Source of the DNA: an uncultured Eubacteriales bacterium
Lineage (GTDB): Bacteria > Bacillota > Clostridia > Lachnospirales > CAG-274
DNA length: 61,964 nt
Assembly: GCA_902496345.1 (NCBI GenBank)
Contig: CABVAP010000001.1
Location: forward strand, 1-61,964
Direction: 5' to 3'
Shown here: positions 37,101-44,362 of the stretch, piece by piece
Layout: the number at the start of each line of letters is the position of its first letter
Numbering within the stretch: position 1 is the first letter of the stretch
The notes under the pieces: generated by a model
Databases searched by the model: none
The model's input: the letters and a program-made list of their open reading frames with translations, nothing else
Told to the model about the DNA's origin: nothing
Position numbers and translations under genes: made by a program

Positions 37101-38943
37101 CCACATTATTATTAAGCATTAAACTTGTTAAATTTTCACAATAACTAAATGCTTTATCACCTATATTAGTTACATTATCTGAAATAATTATATTTGTTAA
37201 TTCTTTACACTTACTAAAGGCATAGTTAGATATGGTTGTTACACTACTTGGTATTACATAGTTATTTCCTGATTTACCCTCTGGATATTTTATTAACTCT
37301 GTTTTTGTTTTATTGAATAAAATACCATTCTCTGAATTATAATTTTTATTTTCTTCAGATGTATTTATTTCCAATAATTTACTATCACCAAAAAACACAT
37401 TTATCCCTATACTTGTCACACTACTTGGAATTTCTATGCTTGTTAAATTGCTACAATTTTGGAAAGCACCCACCTCTATACTTGTTACGCTACTTGGAAT
37501 TTCTATATTTATTAAATTTTCGCATTGAATAAATGCATTTTTTCCTATATTTCTTACACCGTTTGAAATTATTACTGTTTTCAAATTATTCTTAAAACTA
37601 AACGCATTTTCTCCAATCGCTGTCACACTAACCCCGTCAATCTTTTCAGGGATAACAACATCTGTTTCTGTTCCAATAAATTTAGTAATAGTACCTGTTG
37701 AGCTATCAAATTTAAAACTACTGCTTGGGGTTACAGGAACCTCGCCAATAATTTTGTATTTAATGTTATTTTCCTTTGCATAACTTTCAGCATAGCTACC
37801 TGAATACACCTGTAATGTTAAGTTGTCACAACTATCAAGAGGTCCTCCAACAAATGTCGCTGCATCTATGTCTACTACACTACTCGGAATTGTTACACTT
37901 GTTATGTTATCACAAAATGCAAATGCACCTCCTGCTACGCTTGTTACACTATTTGGAATTATATATGTTTCTTCTGTTTTTCCTATAGGATACTGTATTA
38001 ATTTAGTCTTTTCTTTATTGAATAAAACTCCATTCTCTGAAATATAATTTTTATTATCATTTGCTATGGTTATTTCTGTAAGATTTTTACAACCAACAAA
38101 CGCAAAATCTCCTATGCTTGTTACACTATTTGGAATTTGTAAGCTTGTAATTCCGGAACAACTATAAAAAGCATTTGCACCTATACTTACTACACTATTT
38201 GGAACAGTCACACTTGTCAAATTAAAACAGCAATAAAAAGCATCATCATCTATAGTTACTACACTATTAGGAATTACATACTCCTTTTCTGCCTTTCCTG
38301 CTGGATATTGTATTAATTTTGTTCCATCTTTATCAAATAAAACTCCATTTTCTGAACTGTAATATTCATTGTCACTTGATACAACTAAATCTGCTAAATT
38401 ATCACAGCTCCAAAACGCACCTTTTCCTATACTTATTACACTATTTGGTATATTTACATTTGTCAAACCATCACACTCACTAAACGCTTCATTTCCTATA
38501 CTTGTTATACTTTGTGGAATTATTATATTTGTTAATTCATCACAATTCCAAAATGTATTATCCCCAATCGCTGTTACACTAACCCCACCAATTTTATCAG
38601 GGATAACAACATCTGTTTCATTTCCAACAAATCTAGTAATAGTACCTGTTGAGCTATCAAACTCAAAACTAGTTTCAGATGTTTGGTCTGCTGCCAAAAC
38701 AACGTCATCATTTTCGTCGACTATTTCCTCACCGTTATTTTCTGCAACAACTTCTTCGACCCCATTTTCCTCAACAGCGTCAACTATAACGTCTTCCCTT
38801 TCTTCAACATCTTCATTGATATTTTCATCTTGCACACCCATTTCATTATCAATTAAAAAATCCTCATCAAGTGCAAAAGATTGAAAACCACTTCCTGTAG
38901 TCATACAAATAGCCATAAATAAACTTGAAATTTTCTTTTTCAT
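34138..38943 (-). CDS. giant BspA-LRR / RCC1-like / SLH surface protein
   Basis: A 1601-residue exported protein. Signal peptide 1-~27 (MTTGSGFQSFA; Ser replaces the lipobox Cys of its paralogue); acidic linker; BspA leucine-rich repeats in two blocks ~85-735 (LTNVNIPNSVISIGKGAFWSC); Thr/Glu-rich linker; RCC1-like propeller repeats ~765-1010 (AAIKKDGSVYQWD, ALKNDGTVWKYN); a helical/acidic stretch; Ser/Asn/Thr-rich linker; and three SLH domains at the C-terminus (GFISGTSEKEFSPDSSITRAE, MINGYEDNTFRG, VNLVVKATNYLFGANEEMTRG). SLH domains bind secondary cell-wall polymers, so this is a wall-bound adhesin or binding scaffold. RBS GAGGTG. Confidence 0.92.
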   Translation of the reverse strand: MKKKISSLFMAICMTTGSGFQSFALDEDFLIDNEMGVQDENINEDVEEREDVIVDAVEENGVEEVVAENNGEEIVDENDDVVLAADQTSETSFEFDSSTGTITRFVGNETDVVIPDKIGGVSVTAIGDNTFWNCDELTNIIIPQSITSIGNEAFSECDGLTNVNIPNSVISIGKGAFWSCDNLADLVVSSDNEYYSSENGVLFDKDGTKLIQYPAGKAEKEYVIPNSVVTIDDDAFYCCFNLTSVTVPNSVVSIGANAFYSCSGITSLQIPNSVTSIGDFAFVGCKNLTEITIANDNKNYISENGVLFNKEKTKLIQYPIGKTEETYIIPNSVTSVAGGAFAFCDNITSVTIPSSVVDIDAATFVGGPLDSCDNLTLQVYSGSYAESYAKENNIKYKIIGEVPVTPSSSFKFDSSTGTITKFIGTETDVVIPEKIDGVSVTAIGENAFSFKNNLKTVIISNGVRNIGKNAFIQCENLINIEIPSSVTSIEVGAFQNCSNLTSIEIPSSVTSIGINVFFGDSKLLEINTSEENKNYNSENGILFNKTKTELIKYPEGKSGNNYVIPSSVTTISNYAFSKCKELTNIIISDNVTNIGDKAFSYCENLTSLMLNNNVESIGERVFSGCCKLTKIDVSAQNKNYSSENGVLFNKQKTELIKYPEGKAESDYKLPNGLLTIGSYSFENCINLKNVTIPDGVTSIGVWAFGECTNLANVIIPRSVTSIEEGAFDICNDLTLKVYSDSYAESYAKNNKYDYEIIGDEDTTESTTDGAIESTTEDTTDETTEGTTQNQGGDSEDNTQEQLKAVKAVYGGISSSVVLKDDGSVWQWERGKTPLKVTDNVVRATAKCGKAAAIKKDGSVYQWDIGSKELKLISGDGFTDIINVALGDLNSEALALKKDGTVYRWNRYSTNPNPVKVDGLTDVMAINAGTEKTSMSVVKKDGTVWIIEDDNTVHKIDGLEDVKKVESYYSFYAIIALKNDGTVWKYNGEDNTTKIDELDGTEDIATGDSFIVAFKKDGSVWEYNSNNSKCVNIFGADTENFSVGAGCYDGFALKTDGRLYQWYHSDYKPNLISGFNAKNTNNSSGSSGSGVQTPPASISSISGVENVTEDSTEETTEEKEVSYEYELPDVEDEEKGEQVASDFVKDMNEETKNSIDGMEKAALFIDEVIERSATIMTDTDQIIINDESVEQIVKDVDKIKNRILNIFDGIGKVRDEKVGVRIKTSNNGEVSIKKEELKKDIDNIKVETPYLGVNFATKDISELSVKNIGENTVSINFVNIDDNSETKPVTDEATTEDNTKETNENTNSVSEKTNGGGSSKKSDTESSKSTENETNDKTNNTDNTAKSENNKVSIDLKQKDTVNKVKISFPNINGDGKYVAIANEKGEIVGGKYNPLTGELSAKIEESGIYKVVESEKDFDDIKGKSEEMQDAIKVLASKGFISGTSEKEFSPDSSITRAEVAAIALRIISKLDNNVDGGFDDVTQENWYFGTAGSAKQIGMINGYEDNTFRGDVIIPKSQIITIAARVLKNEMNYRIPDDVEAVLDEYEQNSDIPEWAREDVALATNVNLVVKATNYLFGANEEMTRGDAAIVLKRLFDKIW

Positions 38944-38988
38944 AAGTATTCACCTCGTATTAATTATTTAAAGTTGTAATATGTAAAT

Positions 38989-39627
38989 TTAATAAACTTT
39001 AACATTCCAAAAACCAGCATAACCACTTGCTGTAAACTTAAGTTCGTCAACACCTGTCAAAGACAAACTAACGCTTTTAACATCACCGTCTTTTGGGGTA
39101 AAAATTTCTTGAACAACTTCTCCGTCTGCGATAACCTGTATTTTACCGTCAACATCATTAGAAATACAGTCAAAGTTCAAAACATTATATTTACTATCAA
39201 GCTTAAAAATAACATATCCACCATAATCAAGCTTAAAACCATTTTTACGTTTTTCTCCTGCATAATCAAAAGAGTTGTTTCCTATAAATTGGCGATAATG
39301 ACCACTTTCAAAAGGTTGTATTATGTCAAAAATATACCCGTCAGACCCTGGGTGACTGCCAATGTAAACACTTTTGTTACTTCCATTCCAGCTTGCCTCT
39401 TTTCCAACTGCCTCGCTTACCTTTCTGATTGGTAAATAAGTTGTCCCATTATAGATAAATGGCTCGTTTCCGTCTGTATTAAGCTCTTTACCATCAACAA
39501 AAACTTTAATATCTTTGTATGCGACATTGATAGTTTCGGTAATGTTTTTTGCCATAGTTGGAATTGCTGTTGCAACTGCAACACCGGAAATAAAGCAAAT
39601 AAATCCATTTTTCAACTTAAATTTCAT
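38989..39627 (-). CDS. secreted stalk-domain protein with NPCBM-like C-terminus
   Basis: A 212-residue exported protein; N-terminal signal or anchor (residues 1-26), then a copper-amine-oxidase N-like stalk domain (DIKVFVDGKELN ... TTYLPIRKVSEAVGKEASW), then a ~115-residue beta-sandwich (YVIFKLDSKYNVLNFDCIS, DGEVVQEIF, VDELKFTASG) that resembles NPCBM/NEW2 domains, usually carbohydrate-binding. RBS GGGAGG. It sits between the PP2C phosphatase gene and the SLH giant, so it belongs to the surface part of the locus. Confidence 0.75.
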   Translation of the reverse strand: MKFKLKNGFICFISGVAVATAIPTMAKNITETINVAYKDIKVFVDGKELNTDGNEPFIYNGTTYLPIRKVSEAVGKEASWNGSNKSVYIGSHPGSDGYIFDIIQPFESGHYRQFIGNNSFDYAGEKRKNGFKLDYGGYVIFKLDSKYNVLNFDCISNDVDGKIQVIADGEVVQEIFTPKDGDVKSVSLSLTGVDELKFTASGYAGFWNVKVY

Positions 39628-39703
39628 AATATAACCTCCCTTAAAAAATAGTAATGCCTATAACCCCCATACCCACCCTTTAAAACCATAAAACTTTTTT
39701 TAT

Positions 39704-40495
39704 TTAATGCAAAAACCCTCCTATAACTCTAAATAAACCCTTATAAACTTTGATAACAACAGCAGTTGCATTATCTTTAGAACCATTTGAAACAGCCTTT
39801 TCAACAATTTTTTTAGCAAAATTATTTTTCTTTTTTAAAATTGAACAAATTTCATCATCAGAAACCCCGTTACTAACTCCGTCAGAACAAATCAAAAATA
39901 TATCTCCATTTTGAATTTGTCCAACATCACAAGAGTAAGGTTTTATAATCATTTCGCTTTCACGAATACCAAGGCATTGAGAAAGTGAATTTTTAAGTCC
40001 AAATTTAGAAATATCATCATTAGTTAAAACACCGGATTTTAACATTGCCGATAAAGTTGTATGTTCTTCGCTAAGCTGTAACAGTTTGCCTTTTCTGAAC
40101 AAAAATATTTTGCTATCACCGATATTAGCAACTGTTGCCTTTTTCCCCTTAATAGAAACGATACAGGCTGTTGTACCAATTCTTTTTTTTGTATTTTCTT
40201 GATATAGCTTACAAATTTCCTCATTTGCTCTTTTAAAATAAACATCTGAATCAAAATTTTCTTTAAATTCAGAAAGTGTTTTTGCTGCAATATAAGATGC
40301 CGTTTCTCCTTTGTCTTCTCCTCCAAGACCGTCAAACACACCAAAAAGACTTGCTTTATCTCCAAAAACAAAAGTTTTATCTAAGTTGTCTGTGTGTTCT
40401 TCTTTCATAAACTTGCCATTAATATAATAGTTATCTTCGTTATTTTCGCGATAGTTTCCCTTAAATGAATAAGCCAATGCTTTAATAGCATACAA
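39704..40495 (-). CDS. PP2C-type Ser/Thr protein phosphatase
   Basis: A 263-residue soluble PPM-family phosphatase, metal dependent. Motifs in order: NNEDNYYI (metal site), LFGVFDGLGGEDKGE, ATVANIGDSKIFLF, FLICSDGVSNGVSDDEI and SKDNATAVVIKV. It should reverse the phosphorylation made by the two Hanks kinases downstream in the same direction and act on the FHA protein partner. The start is a TTG at 40495, nine bases after an AGAGGGGGG ribosome binding site; no ATG is better placed. Confidence 0.93.
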   Translation of the reverse strand: MYAIKALAYSFKGNYRENNEDNYYINGKFMKEEHTDNLDKTFVFGDKASLFGVFDGLGGEDKGETASYIAAKTLSEFKENFDSDVYFKRANEEICKLYQENTKKRIGTTACIVSIKGKKATVANIGDSKIFLFRKGKLLQLSEEHTTLSAMLKSGVLTNDDISKFGLKNSLSQCLGIRESEMIIKPYSCDVGQIQNGDIFLICSDGVSNGVSDDEICSILKKKNNFAKKIVEKAVSNGSKDNATAVVIKVYKGLFRVIGGFLH

Positions 40496-40524
40496 AACAA
40501 AAATCCCCCCTCTTTGGTTTTATA

Positions 40525-41046
40525 TCATTCAAAATATCTAAAAATAGCAGTAACAATAACTCCTGCAAATATAGCAATCCCAAACGGAAAATATCCGTCA
40601 GAATTTTTATCATCTACCATATATGCCGTTATTTTGTGAAAATAAAAAATATTTTTAAAATATTCAAATAAATATTTAATTCTTGAAATAAAACAATGTC
40701 TTTTTATAGCCACAAAAATCGCAATTATGCCTCCGGCTATTAAACTCATAGCCATACACCAGAGTCCCCATTCGACTCCCATAACAGCACCTATAGCCAT
40801 ATAAAGTTTAACGTCACCGGCTCGTATAATTTTCAAACAATAAAACAAAAGACATATTAAAAATGGTACAATAAGACCTAAAACTGAACTTTTAAAACTA
40901 AATTCCGGTATAATAAAATTAAATAATAACCCTGCAAGTGCAGTTCCTGCCGTCAAACGATTTTTAATTTTTTGAGTTTTATAGTCGCTATATGCAGCAA
41001 TTCCGGAAACAATTGTAATCCAAACAACACTTATGTAATAAAGCAT
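40525..41046 (-). CDS. A24 prepilin peptidase (TadV/CpaA type), second copy
   Basis: A 173-residue membrane aspartic protease with about five helices. First catalytic Asp21 in YSDYKTQKIKN and second Asp78 in RAGDVKLYMA, where the usual GxGD has Arg for the first Gly. It should cleave and methylate the class III leader of Flp or TadE pilins on the cytoplasmic side. A second A24 peptidase is encoded at 42793-43386, so the locus has two. RBS AGAGGGGGG. Confidence 0.85.
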   Translation of the reverse strand: MLYYISVVWITIVSGIAAYSDYKTQKIKNRLTAGTALAGLLFNFIIPEFSFKSSVLGLIVPFLICLLFYCLKIIRAGDVKLYMAIGAVMGVEWGLWCMAMSLIAGGIIAIFVAIKRHCFISRIKYLFEYFKNIFYFHKITAYMVDDKNSDGYFPFGIAIFAGVIVTAIFRYFE

Positions 41047-41058
41047 ATAACCCCCCTC

Positions 41059-42777
41059 TTACATCGAATAAACTCTAATTTTAGTATCAGCAAGGTACAA
41101 TGTTTCTCCGGAATTTATAGCTATTTCAGTATCTTGTTTAATTTTCTTTCGGCTTTCGCCGATGTAAACACCGTTTAAAGAGCAAATATCACGTACAAAA
41201 ATATTATTTTCTTTTAAAACAATTTCTGCGTGAATTTTACCAATCATTAAATCTTTAATCTGCAAATCAACTTGTGATTTAAGTCGCCCTATAATCGTTT
41301 TTTCTTTTGTTATTATAAATTTGTTGGTGATATTATTTTCTTTGTCGTAAACCTCTATATATCCCAAAGGTACGTTTTGATTCATCAAAACAGTTTTTTC
41401 CATTTCAATATCTTCAATTTCGTCTTCCTGTTCAATAGGCATTAAAACAGTTCTTTCAAATTTGTCATCGTCTTCCTCGATTATTAAAGGCTTTTCTTCG
41501 ATAGGTGGGTTTTGTTTCACCTCTGTTTTTTTAGTTTCAATAGGTATTTCTTTCCTTGGTATTTCTCTGTCAATCGGTTTTTGTTCTTCCCTTGTCTGAA
41601 TATGTGGAACTTCCTTTTTAAGGTCTAAAATATCTTTAGGAGGAACTTCTTTATTAAAATTTCTTTGAGGTACATTTTGAGGAATATTATTATTAGGTAC
41701 AGTCTGTGGATTAAATTGTACATTCTGTTTTCCGGTGACCTTATCCTTAACCTTTTTCTCTTTAACTTTTCTTTCCTTCGCCTTTTTTTCTTTAACATTT
41801 TGACCTTTATTTGCATTTTTTAAGAACAATTCTTTTGCAACAATAAGGTCTATAACAACGAACGCAACAACCAAAGCAATAAGTTGTTCTTGTTCAATAT
41901 CTGCCATAGCAACTTTAGCAATAATAGCAATCGCTAAAACCTGAACACCAATGAATACAGTTATTTTTGTTGAAGAGCTTTTTTTACCATTTGTTTTTTC
42001 GCTTTTATTATTTTTATTAGCCTGTTTAGTCTGTTGTTTTGCTTTGGGTTTTCCCTTTTCTTTTTTAGTTACTTTTGGCTTTTGAGGTATAGCACTGTTA
42101 AAGTTGTCACTATTTTTATAAAAAGACGGTATATCATTTGGAGTTTCATTAGTATCCATTTCATCTTGAAAATCATCATAAGTATTTTCTCTTATGTTAT
42201 TTTTAATTTTTCCAAGTATAGACTTTGAATCGTATTTGCTTATTATTTTTCGTATTTCATCTATATTTCTGTTTCTTGAAACAGTATCTAAAATCTCTAT
42301 CGAAAAATTATCATTCAGATTATCATAGTAGTTTCTAACAGTTTGTCCAAAAAAGTTCAAAATCTCATTATCAGAAAAATCTTCATTCTCTGTTGGAATA
42401 TGTATGTACCTGTAATCTTCAGCAGAATTATCATAAAAAATATAATTATAATCAAGCAAAATTCCTTTTGACGAAAGTAAGTATCCCTCAAGTTCATCAA
42501 TCATATATAAAAAACTTTTAAAGAAAACGACAATATCAGAAATACTCATTTTTCTGTTAGAAAACAGTTCCGCAAAAGTAACCATATTTTCATAATCATA
42601 ATATAAACAAGACTTGTCCTCCGTTCGCATAAACTTTGTTGCTAAAAGACAATTAATATCATTGTTTACTATCATCTTTAGTTGACTTTCTTTAATTTCT
42701 GATAATGAATTAAATGTAACAGATATATTTTTTCTGTTATTAGAATATTCTTTGTTAATAGTAAAATTTTTTTCCAT
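41059..42777 (-). CDS. DUF6382/FHA domain protein
   Basis: A 572-residue protein: DUF6382-like N-terminal domain ~1-190; basic Lys/Glu linker; two transmembrane helices ~275-318 (ITVFIGVQVLAIAIIAKVAM, IALVVAFVVIDLIVA); a Lys/Pro-rich linker; and a C-terminal FHA domain ~485-572 with RLKSQVDL, IGKIHAEI and SLNGVYI, the residues that bind phosphothreonine. Two similar segments just before it, ERTVLM (Thr ~443) and EKTVLM (Thr ~462), look like kinase target sites. It could be the adaptor by which phosphorylation controls the Tad machine. RBS AAAGGGTGG. Confidence 0.85.
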   Translation of the reverse strand: MEKNFTINKEYSNNRKNISVTFNSLSEIKESQLKMIVNNDINCLLATKFMRTEDKSCLYYDYENMVTFAELFSNRKMSISDIVVFFKSFLYMIDELEGYLLSSKGILLDYNYIFYDNSAEDYRYIHIPTENEDFSDNEILNFFGQTVRNYYDNLNDNFSIEILDTVSRNRNIDEIRKIISKYDSKSILGKIKNNIRENTYDDFQDEMDTNETPNDIPSFYKNSDNFNSAIPQKPKVTKKEKGKPKAKQQTKQANKNNKSEKTNGKKSSSTKITVFIGVQVLAIAIIAKVAMADIEQEQLIALVVAFVVIDLIVAKELFLKNANKGQNVKEKKAKERKVKEKKVKDKVTGKQNVQFNPQTVPNNNIPQNVPQRNFNKEVPPKDILDLKKEVPHIQTREEQKPIDREIPRKEIPIETKKTEVKQNPPIEEKPLIIEEDDDKFERTVLMPIEQEDEIEDIEMEKTVLMNQNVPLGYIEVYDKENNITNKFIITKEKTIIGRLKSQVDLQIKDLMIGKIHAEIVLKENNIFVRDICSLNGVYIGESRKKIKQDTEIAINSGETLYLADTKIRVYSM

Positions 42778-42792
42778 AATCGAACCACCCTT

Positions 42793-43386
42793 TTAAAAAT
42801 TAATAATATTTAAACTCACACTTAAGAATAGAAATGGCAAAAAAGGAATTTCCGTTTTAATTTTTGCTTTTTTTAAAATCAAAAGACCAATACCATAAAG
42901 CATAGATATAAATAACGCTGTAAATAACACGTTAAAGATATGTGGATAACCGTAAGCAAAACTAAGAGCAATTATAACTTCTATATCACCAATACCAACG
43001 CTTGACTTTTTGACCTTATAAAACACAAGTAGAACAATTGCTATAACAACGCCCAAAATCACGCAATTAATTAGTTTACAATATGGATTAATAAGCATCA
43101 TAATTGCACATATAAAAGCAAATATGTATATGAATACAATAGGTATTTCCATATCTTTTATATCCCAAAAGCTAAGTAACAAAAGTAGTAATTGCATTGC
43201 CGATTGAGTAATGACGAAATATAAATCCATATCTTTCAAGAACAGCATTACATAGTTCGAAAAGCCAATAAGTATTAAAATAGGCAAATATAAAAGTTTT
43301 TTATTTAAAATCTTAAATTTTATATCTGCAAAAATGGCACAAGCCATAAAAACAACAGTCAATAAGACACAAATAACATAATCCAT
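42793..43386 (-). CDS. A24 prepilin peptidase, first copy
   Basis: A 197-residue integral membrane protease with about six helices. Catalytic Asp75 in FWDIKDMEIP and Asp134 in GIGDIEVIIALSFAYG (a correct GxGD). It is longer at the N-terminus than the second copy (an additional ~55 residues). It probably processes the pilin-like proteins encoded directly upstream. RBS AAGGAGGG; 15 bases after it comes the FHA gene. Confidence 0.82.
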   Translation of the reverse strand: MDYVICVLLTVVFMACAIFADIKFKILNKKLLYLPILILIGFSNYVMLFLKDMDLYFVITQSAMQLLLLLLSFWDIKDMEIPIVFIYIFAFICAIMMLINPYCKLINCVILGVVIAIVLLVFYKVKKSSVGIGDIEVIIALSFAYGYPHIFNVLFTALFISMLYGIGLLILKKAKIKTEIPFLPFLFLSVSLNIINF

Positions 43387-43403
43387 AATACCCTCCTTAA
43401 AAA

Positions 43404-44345
43404 TTATTCCTCATCAGGTTTACATCTGCTACAAGCAGTAAGTTCTTTTCTCTTTGCTTCTGATATAGTCCCATATGTATAGTTTTCGTTCTTTGTTTTA
43501 TCTAAATAGAAGCAGCCATCTCTATGATATTTTTTACCTGCTCCTGATTCTGTCCAACAAACAGTTTTACCTGCTGCCACATCATCTAACTTTAAACCCT
43601 CTCGTTTAGACGGTGTAACGTGATTACCACCTTTAAGCCAAGCCTGTTCAATAGCCATACTTTTAAGTTTGACATCAAAAGCCGGAAAAAAAGGCAGTGT
43701 AATTTTATAGTTATATTCAACAGCTAAAATAACATCATTTTTGCTAAGTTTATCTTGTGCAATTCCTGTACGTTCAGAAATAATCTGTTTTGCGTTTGCG
43801 TTTTCAAATTCTGCTTTAGATTGTGGAAATGTAAAATATTTAACTGTAACCTTTGATTCATCAATATATATTTTATTTTCCGACAGAATTTTTTTGTATA
43901 TATTTGCTGCAAGTGCTGTTTGCTTATCACTTTTAAAAGTTTCAAGTTTGGTTAAAATATTTGATACAAAGTTGTCCTTTACCTCACTAATCGTATTAAG
44001 TACATTTTGAAGATTTCCTGTACTTGTTCCAAAATTAAAATTAAATCCCAATTCCTGAATAATAGATGTAGAGCCTCCGTCACCCAATTCTGATAATATT
44101 AATCCATTTTCAACATTATCCACTCTTTTTTGAACACCTTCAGCAAAATCATCAATCTCATTATTTACGTAAGAAATTGGGTAAGACATACCAGCAACTT
44201 TTTTAACGGTTTCGCTAGTAACATCATTAAGTGTAATATAGACCATAGACAGCTTTACGATTGACATAAGTATAAACATAAAGCATAAGAACACAGTGAA
44301 AGCGATAGTTGCCTCAATAGCCAAAGCACCTTTAACTTTTTTCAT
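43404..44345 (-). CDS. TadE-like pseudopilin with C-terminal Cys/His motif
   Basis: A 313-residue protein with a pilin-like N-terminus: MKKVKGALAIEATIAFTVFL, a short basic leader, a Glu at the +5-like position and one long hydrophobic helix. The body is helical then beta-rich. The last ~50 residues hold KYHRDGCFYLDKT ... CSRCK, a His-Cys-CxxC set that looks like the small metal-binding motif found at the ends of some Clostridia proteins. It follows DUF5702 protein and should be a minor pilin assembled or exported by the Tad system. RBS AAGGTGGTGAGG. Confidence 0.75.
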   Translation of the reverse strand: MKKVKGALAIEATIAFTVFLCFMFILMSIVKLSMVYITLNDVTSETVKKVAGMSYPISYVNNEIDDFAEGVQKRVDNVENGLILSELGDGGSTSIIQELGFNFNFGTSTGNLQNVLNTISEVKDNFVSNILTKLETFKSDKQTALAANIYKKILSENKIYIDESKVTVKYFTFPQSKAEFENANAKQIISERTGIAQDKLSKNDVILAVEYNYKITLPFFPAFDVKLKSMAIEQAWLKGGNHVTPSKREGLKLDDVAAGKTVCWTESGAGKKYHRDGCFYLDKTKNENYTYGTISEAKRKELTACSRCKPDEE

Positions 44346-44362
44346 AACCTCACCACCTTAAA

